A stretch of 64,000 bases of DNA from the NCBI GenBank assembly GCA_030272155.1, contig CP126207.1, forward strand, positions 1,488,001-1,552,000. The letters are read 5' to 3'. The stretch is from Tetradesmus obliquus (taxonomy: Eukaryota; Chlorophyta; Chlorophyceae; Sphaeropleales; Scenedesmaceae). Both the position numbers and the translations under genes were made by a program. The notes beneath the pieces were generated by a model that was not told the DNA's origin, did no database searches, and saw nothing but the letters and a program-made list of their open reading frames with translations. Position 1 is the first letter of the stretch. The number at the start of each line of letters is the position of its first letter. Positions 47,801-58,179 of the stretch are shown piece after piece.

Positions 47801-49656
47801 TGGCCGCTCCTTGCCACGCCAGAGGCCCACACAACACGCAAACAGACAAGAATAGCAACAGCAGACCCCAAAGCACAGACCAGCGCACACAATCAACCAT
47901 GCAAAGCTCATCACACGCTCACCGTCATAGCCCCTGCTGGGTGGTGGCCCCCTGCTGTCGAAGGCTGGCCGCTCCTTGCGCTCATTGGCCCTGTCCACCC
48001 GCAGCGTGTTGCCCAGCAGGCTGCTGCCGTCCATCTGTAACGCGGCACCAGTCGGGGCGATGTAGTAGATGTAGAAATAACACCAGCACTTGTTGGTGGG
48101 CAGGACTACAGCATATGCCCCGGTTGCGTGGACAATAGTTGTTCTCCAAAGTGGCCGCTCTGGACAATTGATCAGCTCATGGCAATGCTCATAGGCAACA
48201 GGAAGCCTTGCAGAGTACGGTACCTGCGTCTTGACCAGTACTTAGGCGAATACCTGTAGCATAGCAACTGTAGCACTGCTAGGTGTGCTGGTATGGCGCC
48301 TGCCGCACTCCAAATATCTGTTTGTCCTTGCCCAGAGCAGCCTAGTGTGATTGAGCAACGGCCCCGTTTGCACCATACATGCCACGCAGCCAGAATGGAT
48401 GGAGCGATGTTCCACCAGCAGAAAAGACCATCCAGTGTCAATGCTGCAGTGCGCCCCAAGTCCCTTGGTTATAACGTTGACCCGTCACTTACTCTCCCTC
48501 CAGTCCCACTGAAGATGCACACCATTAGCAGCATGTAAACTCTTTCCAACAGCGAGGGGCTGATTGTACCACAGCCACTTGCAGATACCGTCAGGTAGAG
48601 ATGGTGTTGATGCTGCTGCGCAATAACTGCCGAATTGTGAGAGCATGTCCTGCAAGCCATTGAGCACAGTTCCTGCAAGCACGTGTCCTGCAAGCCATTG
48701 CTGACATCCAGTTGTCCCAGTTCGCAGGTGCTTGCAGATGCACCATCCTTATAAGGGCCTATTTGCGCAGCTGTGTGGAAGGAGAGATGTCCTGCAAGCT
48801 GGCATGTGTGTTGTGCCTCATTGACAGCGCATGCATGCATGTACTCCGCACCATGCAAAGCTCTGCTGGATTTGAAAAGCATTTCTCCAGCTACCGCTCA
48901 ACAATTCGCTGCTACCAGCGGACAACCTTGACCAGCGTGTTGACCTGCCTGCCGCCAGCCAACTCCAACGCGGCATCCCAGACGACATAGTAATTGCAAA
49001 GCGCTTTTGACATACCAAGCAATGTGGAACACGTATATTATTTTCTGATGGACAGCTGACAAGGTAGGAATGGTGTTGCTCCCAGCACTGCTGCTGCCCG
49101 GCACTGCTGCTGTCGTGGTCCTTTTGAAAACAGCACCCCTGTTTGTGAGATGGACAGACGCTGGTTGCCCTTCCTGGATTATATGGCGTGCGCAGCAAGC
49201 CACACACCTTTCTGATGGCCCTTTCCATGCTGTCGAAGTCCTCAAAAGTGATGAAGCCAAAGCCCTTGATGCGTCCTTCCGGATCACGCGGGATCTGCGA
49301 CAGCAGGGCGGGCACAGATAAGTATTGAAGCGCCGACTATTCAATATTGGCAGCACACGCTGTGATGGGTCTGCTTAGACTGCCAACGGGAAGCACACAG
49401 CTGCTGTGCCAACTCCGTTTTCCCCTGCCGAGCTGCTGGCTTGCCCGCGACCCAAAGCGAACGCGACACGCACCAGGACCTCCTGCACTCTGCCAGCGCT
49501 TTCAAAGTGCGCCTTCACTTCCTCATCCGAGGTGGTGTAGGGAATGTTGCCGACGAAAACTTTGGGCGCAGCATCGGCCTTCTTTTCAAAGGAGTAGCGG
49601 CTAGACCCTTTATCTCTACTGTATGGCTCATCACGATCCCTGTCGCGGTAGGACAT
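42690..49656 (-). CDS. SR-type splicing factor: two RRMs with an RGG linker and an RG/RS-rich tail
   Basis: Nine exons: 49656-49474, 49294-49208, 48034-47923, 46583-46436, 45936-45868, 45210-45114, 44572-44358, 43762-43700 and 43359-42690 (547 residues). RRM1 spans residues about 30-108: KVFVGNIPY (RNP2), then RIKGFGFITFEDFDS (RNP1), with NTLRVDRANER at its end. A Gly-rich RGG linker (about 125-155) follows. RRM2 is about 160-235: YRCRIMGLAREVGWQLLKDF, then AGDVTYANVDPDGMG and LAECRDAIEKLSG, like the second RRM of SRSF1-type proteins. The tail is RGG/RDY-rich with SPR and RERSPPR dipeptides. Such proteins bind pre-mRNA in the nucleus and promote exon recognition. The exon 8 intron uses a GC donor (CACAG|gcaagc). 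Exons 3-7 have decoy copies. Confidence 0.88.
44036..44235 (-). repeat. Downstream copies of SR-gene exon 7 end plus donor
   Basis: One copy at about 44176-44235 reads RDRRDYGGGGGRDYDR followed by GTGTGTG; a shorter one at about 44036-44070 reads GGGSGRDYA before GTGTGTAATG. Both match the exon 7 end at 44358. The true donor is GTGCGTG. Confidence 0.85.
44145..44174. repeat. C18 homopolymer followed by (AC)6
   Basis: On the gene strand this is a (TG)n-G18 run directly after a decoy donor of exon 7. Assembly length may be unreliable here. Confidence 0.9.
44640..44861 (-). repeat. Two truncated upstream copies of SR-gene exon 7
   Basis: Copies start at 44861 and 44706; the complete exon starts at 44572 (periods 155 and 134). 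Each reads NFDFDTGERLDRAG and then runs into 'ctgtgtgctgcagtatttgc' and a long (CTG)n tract that forms the next acceptor. A more decayed trace lies near 44995. Confidence 0.92.
45260..45431 (-). repeat. Two truncated upstream copies of SR-gene exon 6
   Basis: Copies start near 45431 and 45311 (true start 45210). They read VGGYQTLLECRDA and VGEHQTLEECRDAIEKA before diverging, against VGEYQSLAECRDAIEKL in the gene. Confidence 0.9.
45763..46062 (-). repeat. Copies on both sides of SR-gene exon 5
   Basis: An upstream copy at about 46062-46020 reads LIKDFLRQAGDATYN after a TAG acceptor. A downstream copy at about 45800-45765 reads RGFRWDGVS in one frame, with 'gattcagatgggatgggGTGAGTG' matching the exon end and donor at 45868. 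The true exon is 45936-45868. Confidence 0.9.
46145..46290 (-). repeat. Downstream copy of SR-gene exon 4 end plus donor
   Basis: The bases encoding RKPVGYRCRIMGLAREVGWQ, the GTGAGTAGCTG donor and about 55 bases of intron ('gatgtgctcggcttggcaag') are repeated almost without change 230 bases downstream of the true exon end at 46436. Confidence 0.94.
46640..47643 (-). repeat. Nine truncated upstream copies of SR-gene exon 4 (RGG box)
   Basis: Copies start near 47643, 47607, 47509, 47400, 47272, 47147, 47003, 46881 and 46714; the complete exon starts at 46583. Each has a (C)AG acceptor and reads DSRGGGGYGGG with variable Gly/His runs. Most then end in 'tggttctgccagccatctca', which has no donor. 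The array spans about 1 kb. Confidence 0.94.
47756..47825 (-). repeat. Downstream copy of SR-gene exon 3 end plus donor
   Basis: Reads GKERPAVDSRDHHSASAAK before GTGAGTG, against RKERPAFDSRGPPPSRGYD in the true exon (end 47923). Confidence 0.88.
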
Positions 49657-50583
49657 GCTTGCGATCGGGGCTGCTGCCCTGTTCTGCTTGTAGGAGCACG
49701 CAACAACTATAAAGAAATATGCTGGGGAACTGACATTCAACTTTTCAGCTTGTGTGGCAAGGAGACGTGGCTGCACATCAACTGCACGCTGCAAAAGGTC
49801 CCACCCTGTGACACCTGTCTGCAGGGTTTTTGCACTACCGCCTGGTTGGCCCTGCCACGTGGGCCAAGACACTATAGTATCGCTGAACTCAAAAGCTTAA
49901 ATCATGAAATATATTATGTCACGGCAGCACAGTGCATGGAGGACGGTGGGCCCCATCAAGAAGCGAAGCAGGTTACTGCCTTTCTGTGACAGAATCTAGC
50001 TGGTGTGCAAGCTCCGACATGTGGTACCCTCACATACCACTCCAAAAGCACCTCAAAGGCAAATGCCCATTGTAACAGAGCCATGGGTAACTGCCGCAGT
50101 TGGGCAAAGTTGAATTGGCTCAGAGCAGGTTCCCCCCTGCCGCATGGGGGATGACAGCGGCGCTGTCATTTAGAGACGGATGTGCTGCACTGAGTTGACC
50201 AGCTGGTCCAACGTAAGTCACGCAGCTTATCATCCAGCTTATCAGAACATGATCTTATTTCACCTCTATACGTGCTCCCAACACCCCACAAAAGCATGCA
50301 TGATGTCAAGAGCATGAATGCTGCTCAGCTGCCCAGTGGGAGCCTCCAATGTGCAGACAACAACTTGTTGAAGTTGAACTTGAAGCCTGCCGTACAAGAC
50401 CAAGAGCCTGCCGTAGCCAACACAACTTGAAGGTGTAAAGGGAGACCACGACATGTAAGCAGGGCTGAAGCTGGCGCCGTCAATTGTGTGACACGACGGT
50501 AACACAGCCCGTTGTGGAGCCTATGGCAGACTCACTGGGCAACCATTGAACCCACCAATACCAGGAATGGCCAGCTGCCACAA
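49657..50583. other. Upstream region of the SR gene; dispersed repeat copy at its end
   Basis: No coding domain seen. 50486-50550 carries the dispersed word set 'cacgacggtaacacagcccg', 'gagcctatggcag' and 'gggcaaccatt' also present at 29079-29175. The SR promoter should lie near 49660-50000, but no motif could be assigned. Confidence 0.5.
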
Positions 50584-50925
50584 GGACTCCAGCTTCCTGG
50601 CAAGCTGCACTAACACAATTTGTGTGCTAAACGAAGGGAACACAGCCCGTTTTCAAGCCAATAACACTGCGTCCATGCACCCGCCACTGTGAGCCACACC
50701 AGCACCCACATACTGCGACAGCCAACCAACCCCGATGATGCACATTAAGTAGGGCTGCAGCAGACACAGCTGTGCCATCTGCTGACTGCACACCCCAGTG
50801 ACGCCGCATCAACCAACCTTGCGCTTCTTTGCGCGTGCACGCGCCAGCGCTTGCTCTAATGACCTCGGGTCACACCAGCGCGCCAGGTCACCACACAGCT
50901 CCAGCGGTGGCCACTCTTGACCGCT
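50584..50925 (-). repeat. Most distal copy of the WW-GYF gene tail and its 3' flank
   Basis: 50816-50925 repeats the last codons (LCGDLARWCDPRSLEQALAR, ARAKKRKVG and stop). 50584-50815 repeats the flank found at about 52438-52625 ('gactccagcttcctggcaag' and 'ccatctgctgactgcacacc'). It is interrupted by the 51-base insertion at 50617-50667. Confidence 0.9.
50617..50667. mobile_element. 51-base insertion with a candidate 6-base target duplication
   Basis: The paralogous site at about 52463-52475 reads '..gcactaacactgcgcccatg'. Here the same sequence is split after 'ctaacac' by a block containing 'gaagggaacacagcccgttt' and resumes after a second 'taacac'. The direct 'TAACAC' on both sides fits a target-site duplication. 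The inserted block matches the dispersed repeat at 29079-29175 and 50486-50550. No coding capacity; terminal inverted repeats are not obvious. Confidence 0.65.
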
Positions 50926-51055
50926 GCTCTACAGTTGCGTGGCTAGCGCCCAGATCATCAACATGAGGACAATCATAGGGTCTATTTTGAACTCTGCCAA
51001 CACAGCACGACCCTGACACAATTCATCCCATACTCTCACAACTTTGAAGGTGCTG

Positions 51056-51566
51056 TCAGCCGACCTTGCGCTTCTTTGCGCGTGCGCGCACCAGCGCTTG
51101 TTCTAATGACCTCGGGTCACACCAGCGCGCCAGGTCACCATACAGCTCCAGCGCCAGCCTGCTGCCGCTGCTGCTGCTGCTGCTGCCACCATTTGCACCG
51201 TCAGCAGCAGCAGCAGCAGCAGCAGTAGTGAGCCTGCCGCTGCGAGGATCCTTAGTCAACATCACCCCCATGCCACCTGCTGATGATGCTTGCTGCTGCA
51301 GCCCCTGACTGGAGCCGCCACTGTTATTTAAAGTAACAACTGTACTGCCTGACTGCTGCTGCTGCTGCAGCAGCTCCTGCAAGCTGTAGCCCTGTGCTGC
51401 AACCATCTGTGCAAACTGTACCGCCTCATCATCTGGAGGCAGCCCCTCCAAAACCGCAGCTGCATACTTGTTAAACCCTCCGCCGGGCCTTGCTACTTGC
51501 CCCCCATGCGCTGCAGCACCCTTGGCAGGCAGAGCTGCGCGCGGAGCTGCTGCTGCCGGCGCGTGG

Positions 51567-51602
<36 letters not shown>

Positions 51603-51741
51603 TGCGGCAGCGCTGCAGTGCCCTGCACAGGGTGCTGCTGCATGCCTCGTGCTGCAGCTGAGTAAGCGCCCCTGCTGCTGCTGCCTCTGCTGTAGCTCGC
51701 ACACCACGCCTCCCAAACAGGAGCCGGTGGTGCCACTGCCT

Positions 51742-51777
<36 letters not shown>

Positions 51778-52440
51778 TGCGAGCTGCTTTCCATGAAGAC
51801 AGCAGCGCTCCATCACCCAACAGCTCAGCAAGCACCAGCCGGTTGCCGCTGCTGCTGCTGCTGCCGCCGCTGTTGTGGCCCTCACCTATCAACTGTGCAT
51901 TGATACTAGGCTCGCCTGCAGCACTTGCACCAGGGCTACTATTGGCTGCTGCATCAGGCACAATGTTGGCACCTGCATCAGGCCCAATGTTGACTGCTGC
52001 TGCATCAGCACCATTAGCAGAGACACCATCTTGTGCAACGTCATCTGCTGCATGGCTGCTCTGTTGGGCTGCATTGCCGACATCTGCAGCCGCAGCAGCT
52101 GGCGCCGCTGCCGCTGCTGCCGCCGCTGCTGCTGCTGCTGCAGGCGGGGTAGCTGCAGCTGCATCTGCAGTGTCTGCCTCCTGCAGGTTTGCAGGAGCGC
52201 CCGCTGCCACCTCCTGCAATGATGCTGTAGCAGCTGCTACAACTGCGTCGTCAGCTGCCCCTGCTGCTGCTGCCCCTGCTGCTGCTGCATCAGCACTGGA
52301 AACATGGACGGCACCCCTATCAGCCAGCACCGCTTCCTCTGCTGCAGCTGCTGCTGCTGCAGGATTTGCTGCATCATCTGCTTCTTCTGTAGGCTTTGCT
52401 GCACCATCTGCTGCTGCTTCAAGCTTTGCTGCCGCAACGA
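51056..52440 (-). pseudogene. 1.4 kb partial duplicate of the WW-GYF gene (C-terminal two thirds)
   Basis: Open on the minus strand up to 52534, but homologous to the WW-GYF gene only from about 52480 down. Shared blocks include KLEAAAD, DDAVVAAATASLQEV, AQLIGEGHN, LPPDDEAVQFAQ and the end SLEQALVRARAKKRKVG. It lacks the WW and GYF domains, and some internal repeats are shorter. It lies 3' of the gene in the same orientation, so it is either 3' UTR or a non-coding duplicate; a separate transcript is possible. The frame has stayed open, which suggests a recent origin. Confidence 0.8.
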
Positions 52441-52625
52441 CTCCAGCTTCCTGGCAAGCTGCACTAACACTGCGCCCATGCACTCGCCACTGTAAGCCAC
52501 GCCAGACTCCCATACTCAGTATTGCAGGCTGCAACCAACCAACCCCGCTGATGCACAGAAAGGAGGGCTACAGCAGACACAGCTGCGCCATCTGCTGACT
52601 GCACACCGCAGTGACGCCGAATCAG

Positions 52626-52858
52626 CCAACCTTGCGCTTCTTTGCGCATATACGCAACAGCGCCTGCTCCAGCGAGCTGTGCACCAGCGCGGGTCACACC
52701 AGCGCGCCAGGTCACCGCTCAGCTCAAGCGCTAGCCTGCTGCTGCTGCTGCCATTTGCACCGCCAGCTGCTGCTGCAGCAGCAAATAGCCTGCCGCTCGC
52801 AACGCCGTGCCAGCACACACTGTGCCATCTGCTGACTGCACACCCTAGTGACGCTGAG
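52626..52858 (-). repeat. Short degenerate copy of the WW-GYF gene tail
   Basis: 52626-52790 reads SSRLALELSGDLARWCDP and then a scrambled end (AQRSARLAD). It lies between the gene and the 1.4 kb duplicate, with the flank word 'ccatctgctgactgcacacc' repeated at about 52828. Confidence 0.85.
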
Positions 52859-52995
52859 TCAGCCAACCTTGCGCTTCTTTGCGCGTGCGCGCACCAGTGC
52901 CTGTTCTAATGACCTCGGGTCACACCAGCGAGCCAGGTCACCATACAGCTCCAGCGCCAGCCTGCTGCTGCTGCTGCTGCCGCCATTCGCGCCGT

Positions 52996-53026
<31 letters not shown>

Positions 53027-54281
53027 GAGCCGGCCACTACGAGGGTCTTTAGTCAACATCACCCCCACACCACCTGCTGTTGATGATTGCTGCTGCAGCC
53101 CCTGACTGGAGCCGCCACTGTTATTGAAACTGACAACTGTACTGCCTGCTGTACTGCCTGACTGCTGCTGCTGCTGCAGCAGCTCCTGCAAGCTGTAGCC
53201 CTGTGCTGCAGCCAGCTGTGCAAACTGTACCGCCTCATCGTCTGGAGGCAGCCCCTCCAAAACCGCAGCTGCATACTTGTTAAACCCTCCGCCGGGCCTT
53301 GTTACTTGCCCGCCATGCGCTGCGGCGCCCTTGGCAGGTACTGCTGCGCGCGCCGCTGCTGCTGCTGCCGGCGCGTGCTGCTGCTGCTGCCACGGCCGCT
53401 GCTGCTGTTGCTGCGGCAGCGCTGCAGTGCCCTGCACAGGGTGCTGCTGCACGCCTCTTGCTGCAGCTGAGTAAGCACCCCTGCTGCTGCTGCTGCCTCT
53501 GCTGTAGCTAGCACACCATGCCTCCCACACAGGAGCCGGCGGAGCCACTGCCTTATAATGCTGCTGCTGCTGCTGCTCCTGCTGCTGGTTGTGAGCTGCT
53601 TTCCATGAAGACAGCAGCGCTGCATCACCCAACAGCTCAGCAAGCAGCAGCCAGTTGCCGCTGCTGCTGCTACTGCCGCGCCCGTTGTGGCCCTCACCTA
53701 TCAACTGAGCAGCAATAACAGGCTCTCCTGCAGCACTTGCACCAGACCTACTGTTGGCTGCTGCATCAGACACAATGTTGGCACCTGCATCAGGCACGAT
53801 GTTGGCACCTGCATCACGCCCAATGTTGACAGCTGCACCAGGCACAATGTTGGCACCTGCATCTGGCCCAATGTTGACTGCTGCTGCATCAGGCACAATG
53901 TTGGCACCTGCATCAGGCCCAATGATGACTGCTGCACCAGGCCTACTGTTGGCTGCTGCATCAGCACCATTAGCGGACACACCGTCTTGTGCAGCGTCAT
54001 CTGCTGCTTGGCTGCTCGGTTGGGCCGCGTTGCCGGCATCTGCAGTCGCAGCAGCTGGCGCCGCTGCTGCTGCTGCTACTGCTGCAGGCGGGGTAGCTGC
54101 AGCCGCAGAGCCTGCTGTCAGCACCTCCAATGCTGATGCAGTAGCTGGCGCTGCTGCCGCCGCTGCTGCTACTGCTGCAGCTGCATCTGCAGTGTCTGCC
54201 GCCTGCAGGTTTGCAGGAGCGCCTGCTACCACCTCCTGCAATGATGCTGTAGCAGCTGCTACAACTGCGTCGTCAGCTGCC

Positions 54282-54313
<32 letters not shown>

Positions 54314-54677
54314 ATCAGCACTGGAAACATCGACGGCACCCCTGTCTTCCAGCACCCCCTCCTCTGCTGCAGCTGCTGCTGCTGCTGCTGCTGCAGGATT
54401 TACTGCATCATCTGCTTCTTCTTCGAACTTTGCTGCACAATCTGCTGCTGCTTCAAGCTTTGCTGCGTCATCTGCGTCTGCAACAGCAGCAGCTGCTTTG
54501 CACTCGCTGCTGCTGGGTTCCTGCAGCAGCAGCTGCAGATCCATTGGCAAAGAGTGGCGCCATCCTATCAGCTGCTGCAAAGAGAAGGGGCCTAGCAACC
54601 GGCCCCAGGGGTCATGGTACCAAAAAGGCCCCTTGGCAGTGCTGCTGCTGCTGCTGCTGCCGTGCTTCGGCGCCGCA

Positions 54678-54720
<43 letters not shown>

Positions 54721-54910
54721 AGGGCTGCTGCTCAGCAGGCTGTGCTGTTGCTGCGCTGCTGTGTAGTGCTGCTGCTGGTGCTGCTGCTGTAGGTGGGTGC
54801 CACTGGGTGAGGCCCAGTGCTGTGTTGCAATAGTACCAGCTGCCATGATGCTCACTCCAAGCCGCCTGCCATCCTTGTGGCAGTGCTGCTGCATGTTGGG
54901 CCGGATGCAT
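52859..54910 (-). CDS. WW- and GYF-domain protein with Ala-rich core and C-terminal basic nuclear signal
   Basis: A single open exon of 683 residues. The WW domain is residues about 10-40 (LPQGWQAAWSEHHGSWYYCN and TQWHPP, with W14, Y26-Y27, W37 and P40). The GYF domain is about 93-130: GPFWYHDPWGRLLGPFSLQQ followed by LIGW, the hallmark W.Y.DP.G...GPFS pattern. Both domains bind proline-rich ligands and are often found in splicing or mRNA-decay factors; that role is inferred. The middle is Ala/Asp/Val-rich with a repeated GPDAGANIVPDA-like motif (about residues 315-390). Short ordered blocks follow (LPPDDEAVQFAQLAAAQGYS), then RLALELYGDLARWCDPRSLE and the terminal RAKKRKVG, which resembles a nuclear localisation signal. 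The 3' part has three further copies downstream. It is divergent from the SBP gene, 786 bases away. Confidence 0.87.
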
Positions 54911-55190
54911 GCAGACTTATGCTTGTAGAATAGCTTCAGCAGCCTATTATTCTATGTTGATTTTTTCTGGTGCTGCTTGCTGCCAGGGCAGCAGCTAGTA
55001 TAGGTGAGGCGGGTGTTCAGCTGGTGTCTGGTGTGCAGAGCAATCGCTGGAGTTTCCTTCTCGCGTGGTTTGACAGCTTCCACAGCAATACCCAGCAACA
55101 AAATGAATGTGGTATTGTAGTCAATGTCAAATGTATACTATGGTGATGCTAGCTGGCTGGAGGCACCAGTCCTGCTGCATCTGCTGCTGT

Positions 55191-55229
<39 letters not shown>

Positions 55230-55696
55230 GTTGTTGCACCAGCCCAACTCAATGCATGCGCCACCTCAAAGCGTATATCACCGCTGCCTCAACGTATAAC
55301 ATGTGTTCATCATAGTTAAAGGATCCCAGGGGTTCTGCGGGGTTGTCATCGAGGTCCCACCACTACAGGCTGTTTTTGGTGCGATATGCCTGGTCCCCCT
55401 TTCCCCAGCACCAACTGCACGCAATGCCAGTTACAATTGAAATTGAGATCGTGTGTGTACGATACTAGCGAGCTTCGTTCGCAACGCGCTTATTGGCGGT
55501 GCCAATCTCGCACGAGCAGAGACCCTTATTCCAGTGTCCTGCAATTTTCAGATAGTGCTGTCTGGTTCTACTTACCTGGTGTCTGCGGGCTCGGAGTTGG
55601 GCGTTGCGAATATAATCGTACAGTGTATCCAGTGCTCTCCAGCGCTGTGGGCGGCCTGTCTGCATAAGGAAGGCCTTATCACGTGCAGCTAGCGAC
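54911..55696. other. Intergenic, divergent WW-GYF/SBP promoter region
   Basis: Contains a (CTG)n tract at about 55178-55228. The rest is moderately AT-rich. No motif could be assigned with confidence. Confidence 0.5.
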
Positions 55697-58135
55697 ATGG
55701 CGGAGGATGCAGCGGCTACAGAGCAGGCAGCAGGGGCAGAGGACAGTGCAGCTCCAGAAGGGCAGGCTGCCAGCGAGGCTGCAGGCACTCCACCACCCGA
55801 GGAGGAGCAGGATGATTCTTCGAAGGTCATGGAGAAGCAAGAGAAGCCGAAAAAGGTTCCGCAATGCCAGGTTGGTGGGGTGCTCGATGGTGGGCTTTAT
55901 TGCTCCAGCCACGCTGGGGCCCCAGGGTTGCGTTCGTTCGGTCTGAACTCGCAGAAACTGCAGTGTTACACTATCGTGCGCGGCGTGCTGCTGCATCGGG
56001 CGCTCCCATGAGCCAGCAGACCTGCGTTGTCATCAGCTGCCGTTGGGCTCTTGCAGCAAAGCAGCACTGCCACAACGGCACAGTGCCTGCCTCATCGTGT
56101 TTGGAACACTTGTATTATCCCAATCCTGCAGCAGGCTGTAGCAGGCCTGGCTGTGGCTGCACAGCAGGCATTGCTGGGAAGTAACCCCCGGCGCTGCTGC
56201 GCTGCTGCCTGCCCCAGGCAGTGTCCAGCTGCCAGGCCCTACATCAAGCCACTTCATCAGCGCCACCATTTCAAATAATGTTACATTTGCTCTGCAGCAT
56301 GTTGGGCTAGTTTCTAGCAACAGCGCACCAGCCCATGCGAATCCTGCAAGCAGCAGCTGTACTGCTGCCGTGCTCCCAGCAGGCAACCCCCAGCCTCCTG
56401 CACTCACTCCTTTTCCAACCTCACCAGCACCTGTTATGTTATGTTTTAATGTTACTTTCGTGCCTGCAGGTCTCAGGCTGCTGTGCAAACCTGCTCGAGC
56501 AGCGCATGTACAACCAGCGACATACACCGCACAGCAACAAGTAACAAAAGCGCCAAAATGACAAGCATTGTGTGTTGATTTTGTGCCCGCAGGTGCCAGG
56601 CTGCTGTGCAAACCTGCTCGAGCAGCGCGTGTACAACCAGCGACACACACCGCACCAGCAACAAGTAACAAAAGCATAAAATTGACAAGCACTGTGTTTT
56701 TTACCATTGTGCCTGCAGGTCCCAGGCTGCTGTGCAAACCTGCTGGAGCAGCGCATGTACAACCAGCGGCATACACCGCACCAGCAACAAGTAACAAAAG
56801 CGCCAAAATGACAAGCACTGTGTGTTACTTTCGTGCCCGCAGGTCCCAGGCTGCTGTGCAGACCTGCTAGAGCAGCGCATGTACAACCAGCGGCATACAC
56901 CGCACCAGCAACAAGCAACAAAAGCGCCAAAATGACAAGCACTGTGTGTTACGTTCGTGCCCGCAGGTCCCAGGCTGCTGTGCAAACCTGCTCGAGCAGC
57001 GCGTGTACAACCAGCGACACACACCGCACCAGCAACAAGTAACAAAAGCATAAAATTGACAAGCACTGTGTTTTTACCATTGTGCCTGCAGGTCCCAGGC
57101 TGCTGTGCAAACCTGCTGGAGCAGCGCATGTACAACCAGCGGCATACACCGCACCAGCAACAAGTAACAAAAGCGCCAAAATGACAAGCACTGTGTGTTA
57201 CTTTCGTGCCCGCAGGTCCCAGGCTGCTGTGCAGACCTGCTAGAGCAGCGCATGTACAACCAGCGGCATACACCGCACCAGCAACAAGCAACAAAAGCGC
57301 CAAAATGACAAGCACTGTGTGTTACGTTCGTGCCCGCAGGTTCAGGCTGCTGCGCAAACCTGCTGGAGCAGCGCATGTACAACCAGCGGCATACACCGCA
57401 CCAGCAACAAGTAACAAAAGCGCCAAAATGACAAGCACTGTGTGTTACTTTTGTGCCCGCAGGTCCCAGGCTGCTGCGCAAACCTGCTGGAGCAGCGCAT
57501 GCACAACCTAGCGGCATATACCGCACCAGCAACAAGTAACAAAAGCATCATCACACACATTGTGTTTCACTTTTGTGCCTGCAGGTTCCAGGTTGCTGTG
57601 CAAACCTGCTGGAGCAGCGCGCGTACAACCAACGGCAGATGCCTCACCAGCTAAAGCATCAAACCCACAAGCTGTTATTTTTTGTTCAAAATGTTGCCTG
57701 CAGGTCCCAGGCTGCTGTGCAAACCTGCTGGAGCAGCGCATGTACAACCAGCGGCACAAGATCTGCGCGGATCACGTATCAGCTGACGCGATCTGCATCC
57801 CCGACCCAAAAGCCATTGCAAAGCTTCAGCGCGAAGCAGAGGCAGCGGCAGCAGCAGCAGATGAGGACGATGCTGATGAGGCTGCAGCAGGCGATGCTGC
57901 AGATGAAGCAGCAGCAGCAGCAGCAGCAGATGAGGGGGATGTGGAGGAAGGGGTGGAGCAGAAGGAGAAGGAGGGAGAAGAGGAGAAGGCAGATGCAGAA
58001 GCACAGGATGCTTCAGCAGCAGCAGCAGCGGCAGAGTCTGCAGGAGAGGAGCAGCCAGGCAGTGAGGGTGAGGCACAGCAGGGTGGTGATACCTCGGGCC
58101 AGGGCACCAGCAGCAAGCCGCGCAGCAGTAGCGGC

Positions 58136-58179
<44 letters not shown>

